NCBI RefSeq assembly: GCF_026339955.1
Contig: NZ_JAPEPW010000001.1
Location: 4,831,001 to 4,895,000 of the forward strand
Length of the DNA stretch: 64,000 nt
Direction: 5' to 3'
Origin: Streptomyces sp. NBC_01549
Lineage (GTDB): Bacteria > Actinomycetota > Actinomycetes > Streptomycetales > Streptomycetaceae
The position numbers and the translations under genes were made by a program. Numbering within the stretch: the stretch's first letter is position 1; each line of letters begins with the position of its first letter. Shown here in pieces: positions 1 through 9,375 of this stretch. Under the pieces are notes generated by a model, which was not told the origin of the DNA, searched no databases, and saw only the letters and a program-made list of their open reading frames with translations.

Positions 1-39
1 ATGCGTGTCGCTGCCCCGGGGTCGAGTACGCCGGGGACC

Positions 40-77
40 TGGGGGTACCTCCCACGCCCTTAAGGCAGTGGGGGAGC
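40..77. repeat. intergenic hairpin repeat
   Basis: CTCCCACGCC, a TTAA loop and GGCAGTGGGGGAG form a stem-loop. From memory it resembles short palindromic elements scattered between Streptomyces genes; copy number was not checked. Nothing else is seen in positions 1-212: no open frame there has credible codon use or a homologous look, so this stretch is read as the intergenic region in front of the dehydrogenase gene. Confidence 0.5.
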
Positions 78-212
78 GCCCAAGACCGTTCGGTGCGTGC
101 GGCTGAGCAGGCTCACTCCTGCTCAGTCCATAGGAACGGTCTGCCCATTGACCCCGACTCGTGATACAAGCGGCGGAAGGGGATTGTCGGATACTGAGAA
201 TGGGGTTCTGGC

Positions 213-1020
213 ATGAAGGCTGTCGTGGTCGGGGCGTCGAGTGGACTGGGCCGGTGCATAGGGGTCGACCTGGGGCGCCGCGGCGACCAGGTCGCCCTGC
301 TGGCCCGCCGGCACGACCGGCTGGTCGACGCGGCGAAGGAGGCGGGCCCGGACGCGCTCGCCGTCGCCTGTGACGTGACCGACGAGTCGTCCTGCCGGGC
401 GGCGATCGAGGAGGCCGCCGCCGGGCTGGGCGGCATCGACGCCCTCGTCTACGCCACCGGCATCGGCCCCCTCGCCCCGGTCGAGAAACTCGACGCCGAC
501 GCCTGGCGCCGCGCCATGGACACCAATGTGATCGGCGCGGCGCTGGTCACGAGCGCCGCGCTGCCGCATCTGACGAAGTCGGGCGGGGTCGCCGCCTACC
601 TGTCCTCCATCGGCGGCTCGCTCACGCCGTCCTGGCCCGGGTTCGCGGCCTACCACGTGAGCAAGGCGGCTCTGGAGAAGCTCGTCGAGGCCTTCCGTGT
701 CGAGCATCCGAGCGTGGGCTTCACCCGGTTCGTGGTCGGGGACTGCGCGGGCGGTGAAGGGGACTCCAGGACCGGGTTCACCGACGGCTGGGACCGGGGA
801 GTACGCGGCCCAGGTCCACCCGGTCTGGCGGCAGCGCGGCTATCTGACGGGCGCCCTGCTGGACGTGGACGAGTTCCTCCGTGTGCTCGACGTCGTACTG
901 CGCTGCGGCGGCACCGTCCCGGAGGTGACGGTGACGCCGCGCCCGCCCGCCCCGGGCCCAGGCGTCCCGGGCCTGATTCAGAAGACGGGCCCTAACGGCC
1001 CAGCGCCGCGCCCCCGTTGA
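213..1020 (+). pseudogene. short-chain dehydrogenase/reductase, frameshifted near the 3' end
   Basis: NAD(P)-dependent oxidoreductase of the SDR superfamily. The Rossmann glycine motif (VGASSGLG, residues 6-13) and the catalytic Ser131/132, Tyr147 and Lys151 (YHVSK) are intact, so the N-terminal 190 residues look functional. After the sequence TDGWD (about residue 192) the original frame turns into Arg/Pro-rich nonsense, while the +1 frame continues with plausible protein (EYAAQVHPVWRQRG..., then LDVDEFLRVLDVVLRCGG) to a stop at 1020. Removing one G from the GGGG run at 796-799 restores a single frame of about 269 residues. Either a real null mutation or a homopolymer sequencing error. The 3' end overlaps the convergent dehydrogenase gene by 29 bases. 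Substrate is unknown. Confidence 0.75.
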
Positions 1021-1747
1021 TGTGCAGCAGCTGCCCCGTCAGGTACGCCGCCTCCGGTGACGCCACGTATCGGACGGCGGCGGCGATCTCGGAGGGGTGA
1101 CCCGGCTTGCCGGTCAGGGTCTGGCCGACCCGGGAGGCGATGAACTCCGGTGTCGCGCGGGCGCCGAAGAACTCCGTGTCGCCGACGAAGCCGGGGGCGA
1201 TCGCGTTCACGGTGATGCCCTCGGGACCGACGCGCTGCGCGAGGGCGTAGGTGTACGTGTTGACCCAGGCCTTGGAGCCGCCGTAGGAGCCGGGCCCGCG
1301 CAGCGAGGCGATGGAGGAGAGCTGCACGATACGGCCGCCGGGGCGGCGCATGTGGGGGAGCAGGGCCTCGGTGAGCAGGACCGCGGTCAGCACGTTGGCG
1401 TCGAAGTTGTCGCGATAGCTGTCCGCGATGGAGGCGAGCGTGCCGTCGTGCTCGCGGGCCACGTTGCCGCCCGCGTTGGCCACCAGCACGTCCACCGGGG
1501 TCTCGTTCGCCGTGATGAACTCCAGTACTGCGCCGACCTGTTCGGGGTCGGCGAGGTCCGCCGCGTACCAGCTCGCGGTGGACTGGCCGTACTGGCCGTT
1601 CAGGGCGTCGGCCGCCTTGCGCAGCACGTCCTCGCGGCGACCGAGGAGCACCACCCGGTCCCCGTCCGCGGCGAACGCCTCCGCCGTCGCCAGGCCGATC
1701 CCGGTACCGCCGCCGGACACCACCACACGTCGCTGAGCCATGGCCAT
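992..1747 (-). CDS. SDR family NAD(P)-dependent oxidoreductase
   Basis: Classical SDR of 251 residues, a normal length for the family. It has the cofactor motif SGGGTGIG near residue 11, NAG (LVANAGGN) near residue 92, the catalytic Ser in QLSSIAS and the YGGSK Tyr/Lys pair, plus the C-terminal YLTGQLLHINGG typical of FabG-like enzymes. It most likely reduces a ketone or oxidises a secondary alcohol; the substrate cannot be inferred. Two in-frame ATG codons (1747 and 1741) lie behind AAGGACGGG and the first is taken here; the second is equally possible. The gene is convergent with the frameshifted SDR and not obviously in an operon with the sensor gene behind it. Confidence 0.85.
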   Translation of the reverse strand: MAMAQRRVVVSGGGTGIGLATAEAFAADGDRVVLLGRREDVLRKAADALNGQYGQSTASWYAADLADPEQVGAVLEFITANETPVDVLVANAGGNVAREHDGTLASIADSYRDNFDANVLTAVLLTEALLPHMRRPGGRIVQLSSIASLRGPGSYGGSKAWVNTYTYALAQRVGPEGITVNAIAPGFVGDTEFFGARATPEFIASRVGQTLTGKPGHPSEIAAAVRYVASPEAAYLTGQLLHINGGAALGR

Positions 1748-1840
1748 CCCGTCCTTGGATGTGAATATCGGTCATGTGGGCGTACGGGCTGTGACGCTAC
1801 GGAGGCCCTGAGGGGACGTCAAGTAGCTTGTGGGAGCGGC

Positions 1841-3343
1841 TCACATGGGCGACTGCCAGGTCACCGTCGTGCCCGAGCCGCCCTCCGAATCGCCGCCCTC
1901 CGAATCGCCGTCCTTCAAGTCCCCCTCCGTATCGCCGTCGTCGAAGACCGTCAGGCGGACCCCGGGGCGTCCGTCGGGGAGGGCCGCCGTCGCGTCGACC
2001 GTGATCTCGACGCGGGAGACACCGGCGCGGCGGGAGGCGGCGGTCAGGGCGCGGCGCAGTGCGGTGAGCAGCCGGCCGGCGACGGGCTTTGCGATACGGC
2101 TCTCCACCGCGCCGGTGAACCGGGTGGACGGCTGGAAGCCGAGGACCGCGGCCGCGCCCGCCGTCTCGCGCAGTACCTTGCCGCGGAAGGTGGTGGGGGC
2201 GTCGGACGGCGGCTGCTGGAGTGCGAAGATCGCCGTGCGGACCTCCTGGATGGTGGACTGGAGTTCGTCGACGGCACGGCCGAGGGTCGCGTGCACGTCG
2301 TCGTCCACCTCGCCCGCTCCGGCGCTTGTGCGCTGCGTGGACTCCAGCATCATGCCGGTCGCGAACAGCCGCTGTACGACGAGGTCGTGCAGGTCGCGGG
2401 CGATCCGGTCGCGGTCCTCGTAGACCGCGAGCCGCTCCCTGCTGTGCTGGGCCGCGGCGTGGACCAGCGCCAGCGCGGCCTGTGAGGCGAACTGGGTGGC
2501 GAGCAGGCGCTCCACCGCGGTGTACGGACGGCCGCCGCGCCGGCGGGGGAGGGCGAGCGTGCCGATGAAGCGGCCGCCCTCCTGGAGCGGCAGCATCATG
2601 TTCGGCCCGAACCGGTGCCGCACATGCGTGGTCATCCGCGGGTCGGTCGCCGAGTCGTCGATGAACACCGGTTCACCGCCGAGGAGTTGATCGAGAACCG
2701 GGCTGCCCGGCTCGATCGTGGTGCCGAGGATGTCGTCGGAGTCGTCGAGCGTGGAGGCGGTCACGATCTCCATCCCGCCGTCCTCGGTGGGCCGCAGGAT
2801 GATGCCGGCCTCGGCCTTGGCGAGGCGCCGGGCCCGTTCGGCGACGGTCATCAGCGCGTCGGCGGCGCTCTCCCCGGAGAGCAGCGCGGTGGTGACGGCC
2901 GCCGCGCCCTCGATCCAGCGCTCGCGCTGCCGCGCCGTCTCGTACAGCCGGGCGTTGCCGATCGCGATGCCCGCGTGGGTCGCCAGGACCCGTACCAGCT
3001 GCTCGTCCTCGTCCGTGAACGGGCCGTCGCGCTTCCCCGCGAGGCACAGGTCGCCGAACACCTCGTCGTCGACCTGGATCGGCACGGCGAGCTCCGGCGG
3101 CTCTGGCGGCTCCGGGCTTTTGGGCAGCCCCGCGGAATCGGGAAGATCGGGCCGTCTCGCCGTGCGGATCTCCGCGAGTCCGTCCCGTCCGGGATCGGTC
3201 ATGTCCAGCGCCGCGTACCGGGCCTCCGTGAGTTCGGCGGCGGCGTCCACGATGTGCTGGAGCGTGGCCCGCAGTTCGAGATCGGTGCCGACGCTGAGGA
3301 CGGCTTCCAGGAGCGCCGGCAGGCGGGGGCGCGGATCGTGCAT
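1841..3343 (-). CDS. GAF-GAF DevS-like sensor with a degenerate ATPase region
   Basis: 500 residues: GAF domain at about 15-135, second GAF at about 150-300, then a HisKA_3 dimerisation helix with the phosphoacceptor-type motif RDLHDLVVQRLF (His319). This is the layout of DevS/DosS oxygen or redox sensors. The C-terminal ATP-binding region is abnormal. Where the N-box (EALSNVARHA-type) is expected the protein has RALTAASRRA without the Asn, and after FDDGD (468-471) it runs into an acidic Gly/Ser/Asp repeat and stops, with no G1/G2 boxes. It is therefore probably not a self-sufficient kinase. ATG 3343 is preceded by GGAAAG at 8 nt. It lies 26 nt behind the Mbl-type actin gene and is probably co-transcribed with it. 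No response regulator is adjacent. Confidence 0.85.
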   Translation of the reverse strand: MHDPRPRLPALLEAVLSVGTDLELRATLQHIVDAAAELTEARYAALDMTDPGRDGLAEIRTARRPDLPDSAGLPKSPEPPEPPELAVPIQVDDEVFGDLCLAGKRDGPFTDEDEQLVRVLATHAGIAIGNARLYETARQRERWIEGAAAVTTALLSGESAADALMTVAERARRLAKAEAGIILRPTEDGGMEIVTASTLDDSDDILGTTIEPGSPVLDQLLGGEPVFIDDSATDPRMTTHVRHRFGPNMMLPLQEGGRFIGTLALPRRRGGRPYTAVERLLATQFASQAALALVHAAAQHSRERLAVYEDRDRIARDLHDLVVQRLFATGMMLESTQRTSAGAGEVDDDVHATLGRAVDELQSTIQEVRTAIFALQQPPSDAPTTFRGKVLRETAGAAAVLGFQPSTRFTGAVESRIAKPVAGRLLTALRRALTAASRRAGVSRVEITVDATAALPDGRPGVRLTVFDDGDTEGDLKDGDSEGGDSEGGSGTTVTWQSPM

Positions 3344-3369
3344 ACCAGGGACTTTCCGGGGCCCGGTCG

Positions 3370-4407
3370 TCAGAACGCCAGCGGGTCCAGCAGCAGCGGC
3401 TCGATCTTGCCCTCCAGCATGTAGCCCAGGCCCTGCACCGCGCACACGTCGGGACGCTCGGCGATGTGCACCGGCATGCCCGTCGCCTGCCGCAGCATCT
3501 GGTCCAGGCCCGGCAGCAGCGCGCTGCCGCCGACCATCATGATGCCGCGGTCGGCGAGGTCGGCCACCAGGTCGGGCGGGCAGGCCCGCAGCACCTTTCC
3601 GATCCCGTCCAGTACGGCGGTCAGCGGGGTCTGGATGGCGTCCCGTACGGCGGCGGTGTCGACCTGCACGGAACGGGCCAGGCCGGTCGCCACATCCCGG
3701 CCGTGGATCTCCGTGGACGCCGGGCCGTGCGGGGTGAGCCCGTTGCCGGAGAGGGCCAGCTGCAGGGGCCGTACCGACTGCGAGGGAAGCATCAGCTCGT
3801 GCTGGTGGCGCAGATGCTGCACGATCGCGCGGTCGACGGCCTCGCCGCCCACCGGAACGCGCTCGGCGGTCACGATGGACCCCAGGGACAGCACGGCGAC
3901 CTGGGTGGCGGCCGCCCCGCACACCATGATCATGGTCGCTTCCGGCTGTTCGACGGGCAGACCGCACCCGACGGCAGCGGCGATCAGTGTGTCGACCAGC
4001 TCGACCCTTCGTGCCCCCAGCCCGACCAGCGTCTCGATCGCGGCGCGCTGCGCCAGCGGGTCCGCGTCGTGCGGGGTGCAGGCCGCGGCGCGTAGCCGGG
4101 GCTTGCGGCGCAGGGCGCGGCGGACCTTGTCGCCGAGCAGCTGGCGCAGCATGCGCTGGGCCATCTCGATGTCGACGACCGTGCCGCCGGACACCGGGCG
4201 CATGACGCGGATGTAGTCGGGGGTACGGCCCGTCATCCGCTCCGCGAACTCGCCGACCGCGATCAGGGCGCCGGTCCTGGTGTTGATCGCGGCGACGCTC
4301 GGCTGGTCGACGACCAGGCCCGCGCCCTTCACGTACACCCGGGTCCGGGCCGCCCCCAGGTCGACGGCGAAGTGGCAGCGGCGCAACTGCTCGAGACTGG
4401 CGGTCAT
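3370..4407 (-). CDS. mbl: MreB/Mbl-type bacterial actin
   Basis: Actin-fold filament-forming ATPase of 345 residues, the usual MreB/Mbl length. The phosphate-1 motif is FAVDLGAARTRVYV near the N-terminus; phosphate-2 is diverged (VCGAAATQVAVLS) and the adenosine motif IMMVGGSALLPGLDQ is clear. The start at 4407 is chosen because GGGAGGACCTGCC precedes the ATG; a longer frame to 4485 has no such site. Members of this group act at the inner face of the membrane in cell-wall or spore-wall assembly. The neighbourhood (malonyl-CoA ligase and carboxyltransferase a few genes away) fits my recollection of S. coelicolor SCO2451, named mbl, which contributes to spore wall synthesis. This actin has unusual company: the VMAP-type operon upstream and a GAF sensor downstream on the same strand. 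Confidence 0.8.
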   Translation of the reverse strand: MTASLEQLRRCHFAVDLGAARTRVYVKGAGLVVDQPSVAAINTRTGALIAVGEFAERMTGRTPDYIRVMRPVSGGTVVDIEMAQRMLRQLLGDKVRRALRRKPRLRAAACTPHDADPLAQRAAIETLVGLGARRVELVDTLIAAAVGCGLPVEQPEATMIMVCGAAATQVAVLSLGSIVTAERVPVGGEAVDRAIVQHLRHQHELMLPSQSVRPLQLALSGNGLTPHGPASTEIHGRDVATGLARSVQVDTAAVRDAIQTPLTAVLDGIGKVLRACPPDLVADLADRGIMMVGGSALLPGLDQMLRQATGMPVHIAERPDVCAVQGLGYMLEGKIEPLLLDPLAF

Positions 4408-4590
4408 GGCAGGTCCTCCCGAGAGCAGACCGTCGGGGCTCCGCCGGGCGGCGGTCCTTACTCGCATCGTCGGCGGGAGCCGCACCGGGCGCCTTTTGTG
4501 GGGGGCCGGGCGGGTGCCGCTGGACGGGTGGTCGTGGGAGGGGTGCTGGCCGGGTGGTCTTGAGGGGAGTGACTTGAGGGGAGTGAGCTG

Positions 4591-7500
4591 TCAGGGGGAG
4601 CTGAAGGCGCGCAGTGAGTTCAGGAGAGGTGTGTGATCCCCTACCAGGATCTGCTCGCCTCCAGCCGCCAGCAGCCGTGTCCTGGTCCGCTCGTCGGGCG
4701 CGAAGGCGAGGAACGGTACGCCGAGAAAGCGCGCCACCGATTGCTCCGCGACGGTGGAGCCGATCATGAGGCAGCGCGCCGGGGGCACGCCCAGCCGGTC
4801 GAGGGCCTGGCGCGGGCCATGGGGGTGCGGCATGAGGCGGCCGAGGTCGGTGGGACGGCCGTGGACGCCGCCGTTCATGGCGTCGTCCAGCCCGCGCCGT
4901 TGCAGATAGGTCCGGACCGCGAGCGTGGCGTGGTCGGTCACCACGGCCAGGCCCGTGCCCCGGGCCTCCAGGGTGCGTACCAGCAGGTCGGCGCCGGTCC
5001 GGGGCCGCGCGGTGCGGGCGGCCCGCGTCTCGATGGTGTCGAGCCGCAGCCGCAGCTCGTCGGCGAGCTCGTGCCGTGCGAAGGTGCGCAGCAGGTCGAG
5101 CGGGTTGGCGTACCCCTCCACGGGGTCGCCGTGCGGCAGGGGCTGCCCCGACAGCGCGTCCTCGGGGTCGCGGGCCTCCGTGAGGAACTGGGCGAGCTCG
5201 CGCAGTACGGCGGCCGGCTCGTCCGGCGTGTACAGCTCGGCCAGGGGTCCGTCGAAGCCGAGGATCACGGCCTGAGCCGTCCGGAGCGCCGCGCTGACCG
5301 CGTTGTCCGCGCGGGCCGTATTGTCCGCGCGGGCCGGGGCCGGCGCGGGAGGGGGTGTGGTCGCGCTCAGGGTGACGTTCCAGCGGAAGGTGCACCCGTA
5401 CATGCGCACGTTCAGCCGCTTGTGGAGAGCGGCGGCCGCCTGGGAGGCGTGCGAGGGCGGGAAGTCGAGGGCGAGCCGGCGGATGCGGGTCAGCAGCTGG
5501 TGGCGCAGTTCGTCGGCGACATGGGCCGGGCGCAGCCGCACCGCCTCGACCGGGTCCGTGACGCGCCAGGTCACCTCTCCCCGCGCGGTGAAGACGGGTA
5601 CCTCGTCCGTGTCCGGCCCGGGGACGTCGAGCGCGGTGCGTTGTTCGCGGAGACTCACCTCGTAGTAGCTGCCCGTGGTGTGGCTCGGGGTGGTGCCGAG
5701 TTCACCGTCGGGGCTCGCGTAGACGACGGTTCTGGTTCTGCCCTGGGGCTGGGGGAGTCCGGTCCGGGTGGTGGGCAGGGGGTAGGGGCCGAGTACGGCG
5801 GGTGGCGGGAGGGTGCCGTCGTACGTCATGCGGGGAAGGAGGTAGAGGCGGTGCCAGCCGGTGGGCGGACCGCCGTCCGGACCCGGGTCGAGGGGCCGCA
5901 GCAACGGGGCGGAGTCCGACTCCTCGCGCAGTCCGTCCCGGAAGTGGCGGGGCACGGCGACGATGCCCCGCGCCTCCTCGGACGCGTCCAGCGCCGCCCG
6001 TACGGCCCCCGGATCGGGCCGCTCGGCATTCCCCCGCGCGTCGGCCCGCCAGAAGGTCACGCACAACCGGACGCCCCCCAACTCGACCAGCTGGTCGTGC
6101 AGTTGGAGCAGTGTCAGGGAGAGTAGCGGGAACGCGGAGACGCCCTCCTCGGTCAGTACGGTGTACCCCTCGGTCCGCCGCAGCAGCTGGTACTCCTGCC
6201 CCGCCATGCCACTCGCCGTCACCAGCCGGGTGACCGCCCGGCCCAGTGCGGCCAGCGTGTCCGGTTCCTGTGGGCCGTCCGCGAAGTCGAAGAAGACGCA
6301 GGTGCGGTACGCGGAGTCGGGCTGGTGTCCGGTCCGGGGCCCGGGCGGTTGCCGGACCGGCGTGGCCATGGAGCTGTCGGGCGTACCGGTGCCCGCCGTC
6401 TCGTCGTACGCCTCCTCGCGGGGCTGTTCGTCCGGTTCCCCCGCCTCTTCGGTACGGCCCAGGCGCCGGAGCGCGATCCGGTGCAGCCGGCGGAAGTCCT
6501 CGCGGGCGGGGTGGGCGCGCACGAGAGCGGCGAGGTCGGTGGCGGCGTTGTCGAACTCACCGAGATCCAGGTTGAGTTCGGCGCGTGTGGCGCAGAGGGA
6601 GAGACGGAGTTGGTCGAAGCGGGTGCGCGCGGTGCCGGCGGCGGGGCCGCGGACGCCGTCGAGGGCGGTCCCGTACCAGAGGGACAGCGCGTTGTTCACG
6701 TGGGCGAGGGCGGTCTCGGGGCGTCCGGCGTCGCGTTCGGCCTCGGCGCTCGCCACGGAGCGCCGGCAGTCGACCACGTCCACGACGTCCGCGCTGGTGT
6801 GCAGGGCGTACCCGTCGGGCAGGGTGGCCAGCACTCCCGGTCCCAGGGCGTTGCGCAGCCGGGACGCGTAGGTGCCCAGGACGGCCTGGGCGCGCTCGGG
6901 CGGTGTGCCGCCCCAGATGCCCTCGGCGAGTTCGGCGTGGGTCACCGCGCGGCCGTGCCGGAGGAGGAGCATGCAGAGCATCGCCTGCTCCTGGGGGGAG
7001 CCCGTGGCGACGGGGGCGGTGCCGCGTGTGACCGTCGGCGGGCCGAGGAGAGAGTAGTGCAGCGGGGTGTGGGCCGTTTTGGCGACGAGGGCGAGGTCGC
7101 GGCTCCACAGCTGGGCCGCGCCCTGTCGCTGTGCGGTGAGTTCGCCGGTCAGCAGCAGGTGGAGGGCCGAGGCGTACGGGCGGCGCAGCCGGGCCGGGAG
7201 GGCGGTGAGCTGTCCGGCGGTGACGTCGGTAAGGGGGCGCCACGGCCCGCCCGACGACAGATGGAAGAGCAGTCGGCCCAGTGCTCGCAGATCGACCCCG
7301 AACTCCCGCTGTCCCCCCGTCTGCTGGAGGTGGAACAGCGTGATCTTGGCCGTCCCGTCCGGCAGGATCAGGACCTCGGCCATGTCGAGGAGTCCGCCGT
7401 GTGTGACGTCGGCCTCGTGGACAGCCCTGAGGGCGTCGGAGAGCTGTCGGCCCAGCGACACCAACAAAGGCGCCGGGATTCGATAAATGCCCTCCACGGT

Positions 7501-9375
7501 GAAAGAGTTGAGGGAAATGCCGTCCACGTACTCCATGACGGCGTACGGCGTCCCGGCGTCGACTCCGTAGTCGTGGACCTTCACCACGTTGGGGTGATCG
7601 ACGCCCGCCAGCGTACGGGCGTCCCGCAGGAAGACCTGGTCGTCGGCCCCCGACGGATACAGCCGCACCACCACCGTCCGCCCCGACTCCGTGTCCTCGG
7701 CCCGCCACAGCGACCGGCTGGACCCGAGCTGTTCGACGAAGCGGTAGCGCTCACGCAGCGCCCGGGTGCGGTCCGTCGCCGCCGTCCCCAGCAGCCGCCG
7801 CGCACTGTCGGGACTGACCGTCGCGATCGGTTCGCTCGCGGCCGCCGCCTCCGTGCCGGACGCCATCGGTGTGCTCGCCCGGAACTCCCCGGCCGCCCGC
7901 CCCGCCCGTTCGTCGATCGACGCCCCCACCCGGGCCAGCAGGCGGGTCGTCCGGCCGTGAGCGGTGCGGGGCAGGCCCCGGAGCAGGAGGTCTCGCACAC
8001 CTGGACGGAAGGCGTACGAACCCGGTGGGCCCGGGGCTGTGGTGAGCATGCCGCTGAGGATGATCTCGGCGAGGTGCTGGGGGCGCGGGTGCGGCTCGAC
8101 CGCCGCCTGCACCAGGCGCATGACGGGCAGGTGCGGGGGACCGACGGCCAAGTGGCCGGCCAGGCGGAAGGCCTCGGGGGACGCGCCGGCGCGAAAGCGG
8201 AGGACGAGTTCCTCGGCGGGCAGCCGGGTGAGGTCGCTCCGGTTCCCGGACGCCTCGTCCAGGAGCGGCGGCCGGGGCGTCAAGTAAGCCACCGACCCGG
8301 GGAGTTGGCTGCCGCCCTGGCTCGCCACCAGGGCCGACCAGTGCGCGAGCCAGAGCGCGTCCGGCTCCAGTACGGGGAGGGTGACCGTACCGGTCCTCGG
8401 ACGTGCGTCCTCCGAGGTGTCGTACGGCGTGAAGGCGAGGGACACCGGAGGGGCCGCCGGGAAGGGTGCCGACAGGAGCCCGGGGGTCGTGGGCAGCGCG
8501 GTGTCGCGCCACAGGCGTTCCGGGAGGGGCTGGACGAGGGCCAGCGGCATCCGCTGGGACCAGCGGCGCAGCGTCGCGAACCAGCGGTCGCCCGCCGGGC
8601 CCGCCCACCACTGCGGGCCCATGCAGTCGCTGACCAGCAGGGTGACGGTGCGTCCGTCGGTGGGCACATGGGCGCCCGCGTCGCCGGTGACCGTGCCGTC
8701 GGGGCGGGCGCGATGCGTCGTCACCGTGCGGAAGACGCCCGACTGGGCCAGCGCGGTGTGCAGTTCACGGATCAGGGGGCGCCAGACGGGCATCGTGGGA
8801 CCCGCGTCGCGGACCAGGCGCAGGCTCAGCCAGCGTTCTCGCGCGGGGCGCATGACCGGCAGCCACCACTCGGGCCGGCCGCCCAGATGGGCGATGCGGT
8901 GTGCGGTCGCCCGCTCGTCGAGTTCACGGCGGACCGGGGCGTCGCTGCGGCGCTTGAGCGGGCGCAGGGCGCGTTGCAGCGCGAGCGGGCCGCGCAGCAT
9001 CGGGGGAACGGGGGCCAGCAGGGACGCGTGGGGTCGCGTATCGCCGGCAGGGGAGGGGGCGGAGGCCGGCAGGTGGAGCGGGACCCGGGTGTCGTCGCTC
9101 GGTGGGTGGGGTTCCGTCTCCTGGCGGGGCTCCTCCTGGCGGACGTTCTCGGGCGGCAACTCCTCCGCCGAGGGCGTGGGCGCGGGTGCCGTCCCTGCCT
9201 CCTGTGCGGCATCAGGGGCAGGCGCGGGGGCCGAGTCCGCCATCTGCCGGGCCAGCCACAGGAGTTCGGCCAGTTCGACCGGCGTCGGGTAGGCGCCGTC
9301 GCCCGCCTCGGCGAGGATCTCGGCGAGGCGGCTCAGCGGTCGCGCGCCGAGCGGTCCGGCCGGTTCAGAACGCAT
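4591..9375 (-). CDS. giant SAV_2336 / pseudokinase / SARP-BTAD / HAD-like multidomain protein
   Basis: 1594 residues. Residues 48-120 are a Pro/Ala/Glu-rich linker. About 180-480 is an SAV_2336-type N-terminal domain with a vWA-like pattern (LRLVRDAGPTM near 185-195, TLLVSDCMG near 244-252). About 543-770 is a protein-kinase fold lacking key residues: the glycine loop is LGSSRSLW, the VAIK Lys is Arg (VVVRLY), the HRD position reads THGG and the DFG position is lost. About 775-975 is an AfsR/DnrI-type winged helix plus BTAD. About 1023-1180 faintly resembles a nucleotide-cyclase fold. About 1215-1340 recalls an SPFH/band-7 domain (VTWRVTDPVEAV). About 1365-1590 is HAD-like, with the nucleophile position Gly (ILGFDGPL) and the GDxxxD motif reduced to GSTVAE. 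It overlaps the AAA+ gene by 11 nt. Probably a signalling scaffold; the 1023-1340 assignments are tentative. Confidence 0.82.
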   Translation of the reverse strand: MRSEPAGPLGARPLSRLAEILAEAGDGAYPTPVELAELLWLARQMADSAPAPAPDAAQEAGTAPAPTPSAEELPPENVRQEEPRQETEPHPPSDDTRVPLHLPASAPSPAGDTRPHASLLAPVPPMLRGPLALQRALRPLKRRSDAPVRRELDERATAHRIAHLGGRPEWWLPVMRPARERWLSLRLVRDAGPTMPVWRPLIRELHTALAQSGVFRTVTTHRARPDGTVTGDAGAHVPTDGRTVTLLVSDCMGPQWWAGPAGDRWFATLRRWSQRMPLALVQPLPERLWRDTALPTTPGLLSAPFPAAPPVSLAFTPYDTSEDARPRTGTVTLPVLEPDALWLAHWSALVASQGGSQLPGSVAYLTPRPPLLDEASGNRSDLTRLPAEELVLRFRAGASPEAFRLAGHLAVGPPHLPVMRLVQAAVEPHPRPQHLAEIILSGMLTTAPGPPGSYAFRPGVRDLLLRGLPRTAHGRTTRLLARVGASIDERAGRAAGEFRASTPMASGTEAAAASEPIATVSPDSARRLLGTAATDRTRALRERYRFVEQLGSSRSLWRAEDTESGRTVVVRLYPSGADDQVFLRDARTLAGVDHPNVVKVHDYGVDAGTPYAVMEYVDGISLNSFTVEGIYRIPAPLLVSLGRQLSDALRAVHEADVTHGGLLDMAEVLILPDGTAKITLFHLQQTGGQREFGVDLRALGRLLFHLSSGGPWRPLTDVTAGQLTALPARLRRPYASALHLLLTGELTAQRQGAAQLWSRDLALVAKTAHTPLHYSLLGPPTVTRGTAPVATGSPQEQAMLCMLLLRHGRAVTHAELAEGIWGGTPPERAQAVLGTYASRLRNALGPGVLATLPDGYALHTSADVVDVVDCRRSVASAEAERDAGRPETALAHVNNALSLWYGTALDGVRGPAAGTARTRFDQLRLSLCATRAELNLDLGEFDNAATDLAALVRAHPAREDFRRLHRIALRRLGRTEEAGEPDEQPREEAYDETAGTGTPDSSMATPVRQPPGPRTGHQPDSAYRTCVFFDFADGPQEPDTLAALGRAVTRLVTASGMAGQEYQLLRRTEGYTVLTEEGVSAFPLLSLTLLQLHDQLVELGGVRLCVTFWRADARGNAERPDPGAVRAALDASEEARGIVAVPRHFRDGLREESDSAPLLRPLDPGPDGGPPTGWHRLYLLPRMTYDGTLPPPAVLGPYPLPTTRTGLPQPQGRTRTVVYASPDGELGTTPSHTTGSYYEVSLREQRTALDVPGPDTDEVPVFTARGEVTWRVTDPVEAVRLRPAHVADELRHQLLTRIRRLALDFPPSHASQAAAALHKRLNVRMYGCTFRWNVTLSATTPPPAPAPARADNTARADNAVSAALRTAQAVILGFDGPLAELYTPDEPAAVLRELAQFLTEARDPEDALSGQPLPHGDPVEGYANPLDLLRTFARHELADELRLRLDTIETRAARTARPRTGADLLVRTLEARGTGLAVVTDHATLAVRTYLQRRGLDDAMNGGVHGRPTDLGRLMPHPHGPRQALDRLGVPPARCLMIGSTVAEQSVARFLGVPFLAFAPDERTRTRLLAAGGEQILVGDHTPLLNSLRAFSSP

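Noticed and set aside
123..707. Long minus-strand open frames opposite the SDR gene
   Set aside because: Arg/Gly-rich translation in a shadow frame of high-GC coding DNA; no ribosome binding site or family pattern.
1097..2485. Plus-strand open frame of 462 codons across the SDR and sensor genes
   Set aside because: Composition (Gly/Arg/Val runs) is typical of antisense shadow frames; the minus-strand genes have clear domains.
3344..5395. Extension of the GAF sensor upstream to position 5395
   Set aside because: The extra residues are an out-of-frame reading of the Mbl-type actin and giant-protein genes; ATG 3343 has its own ribosome binding site.
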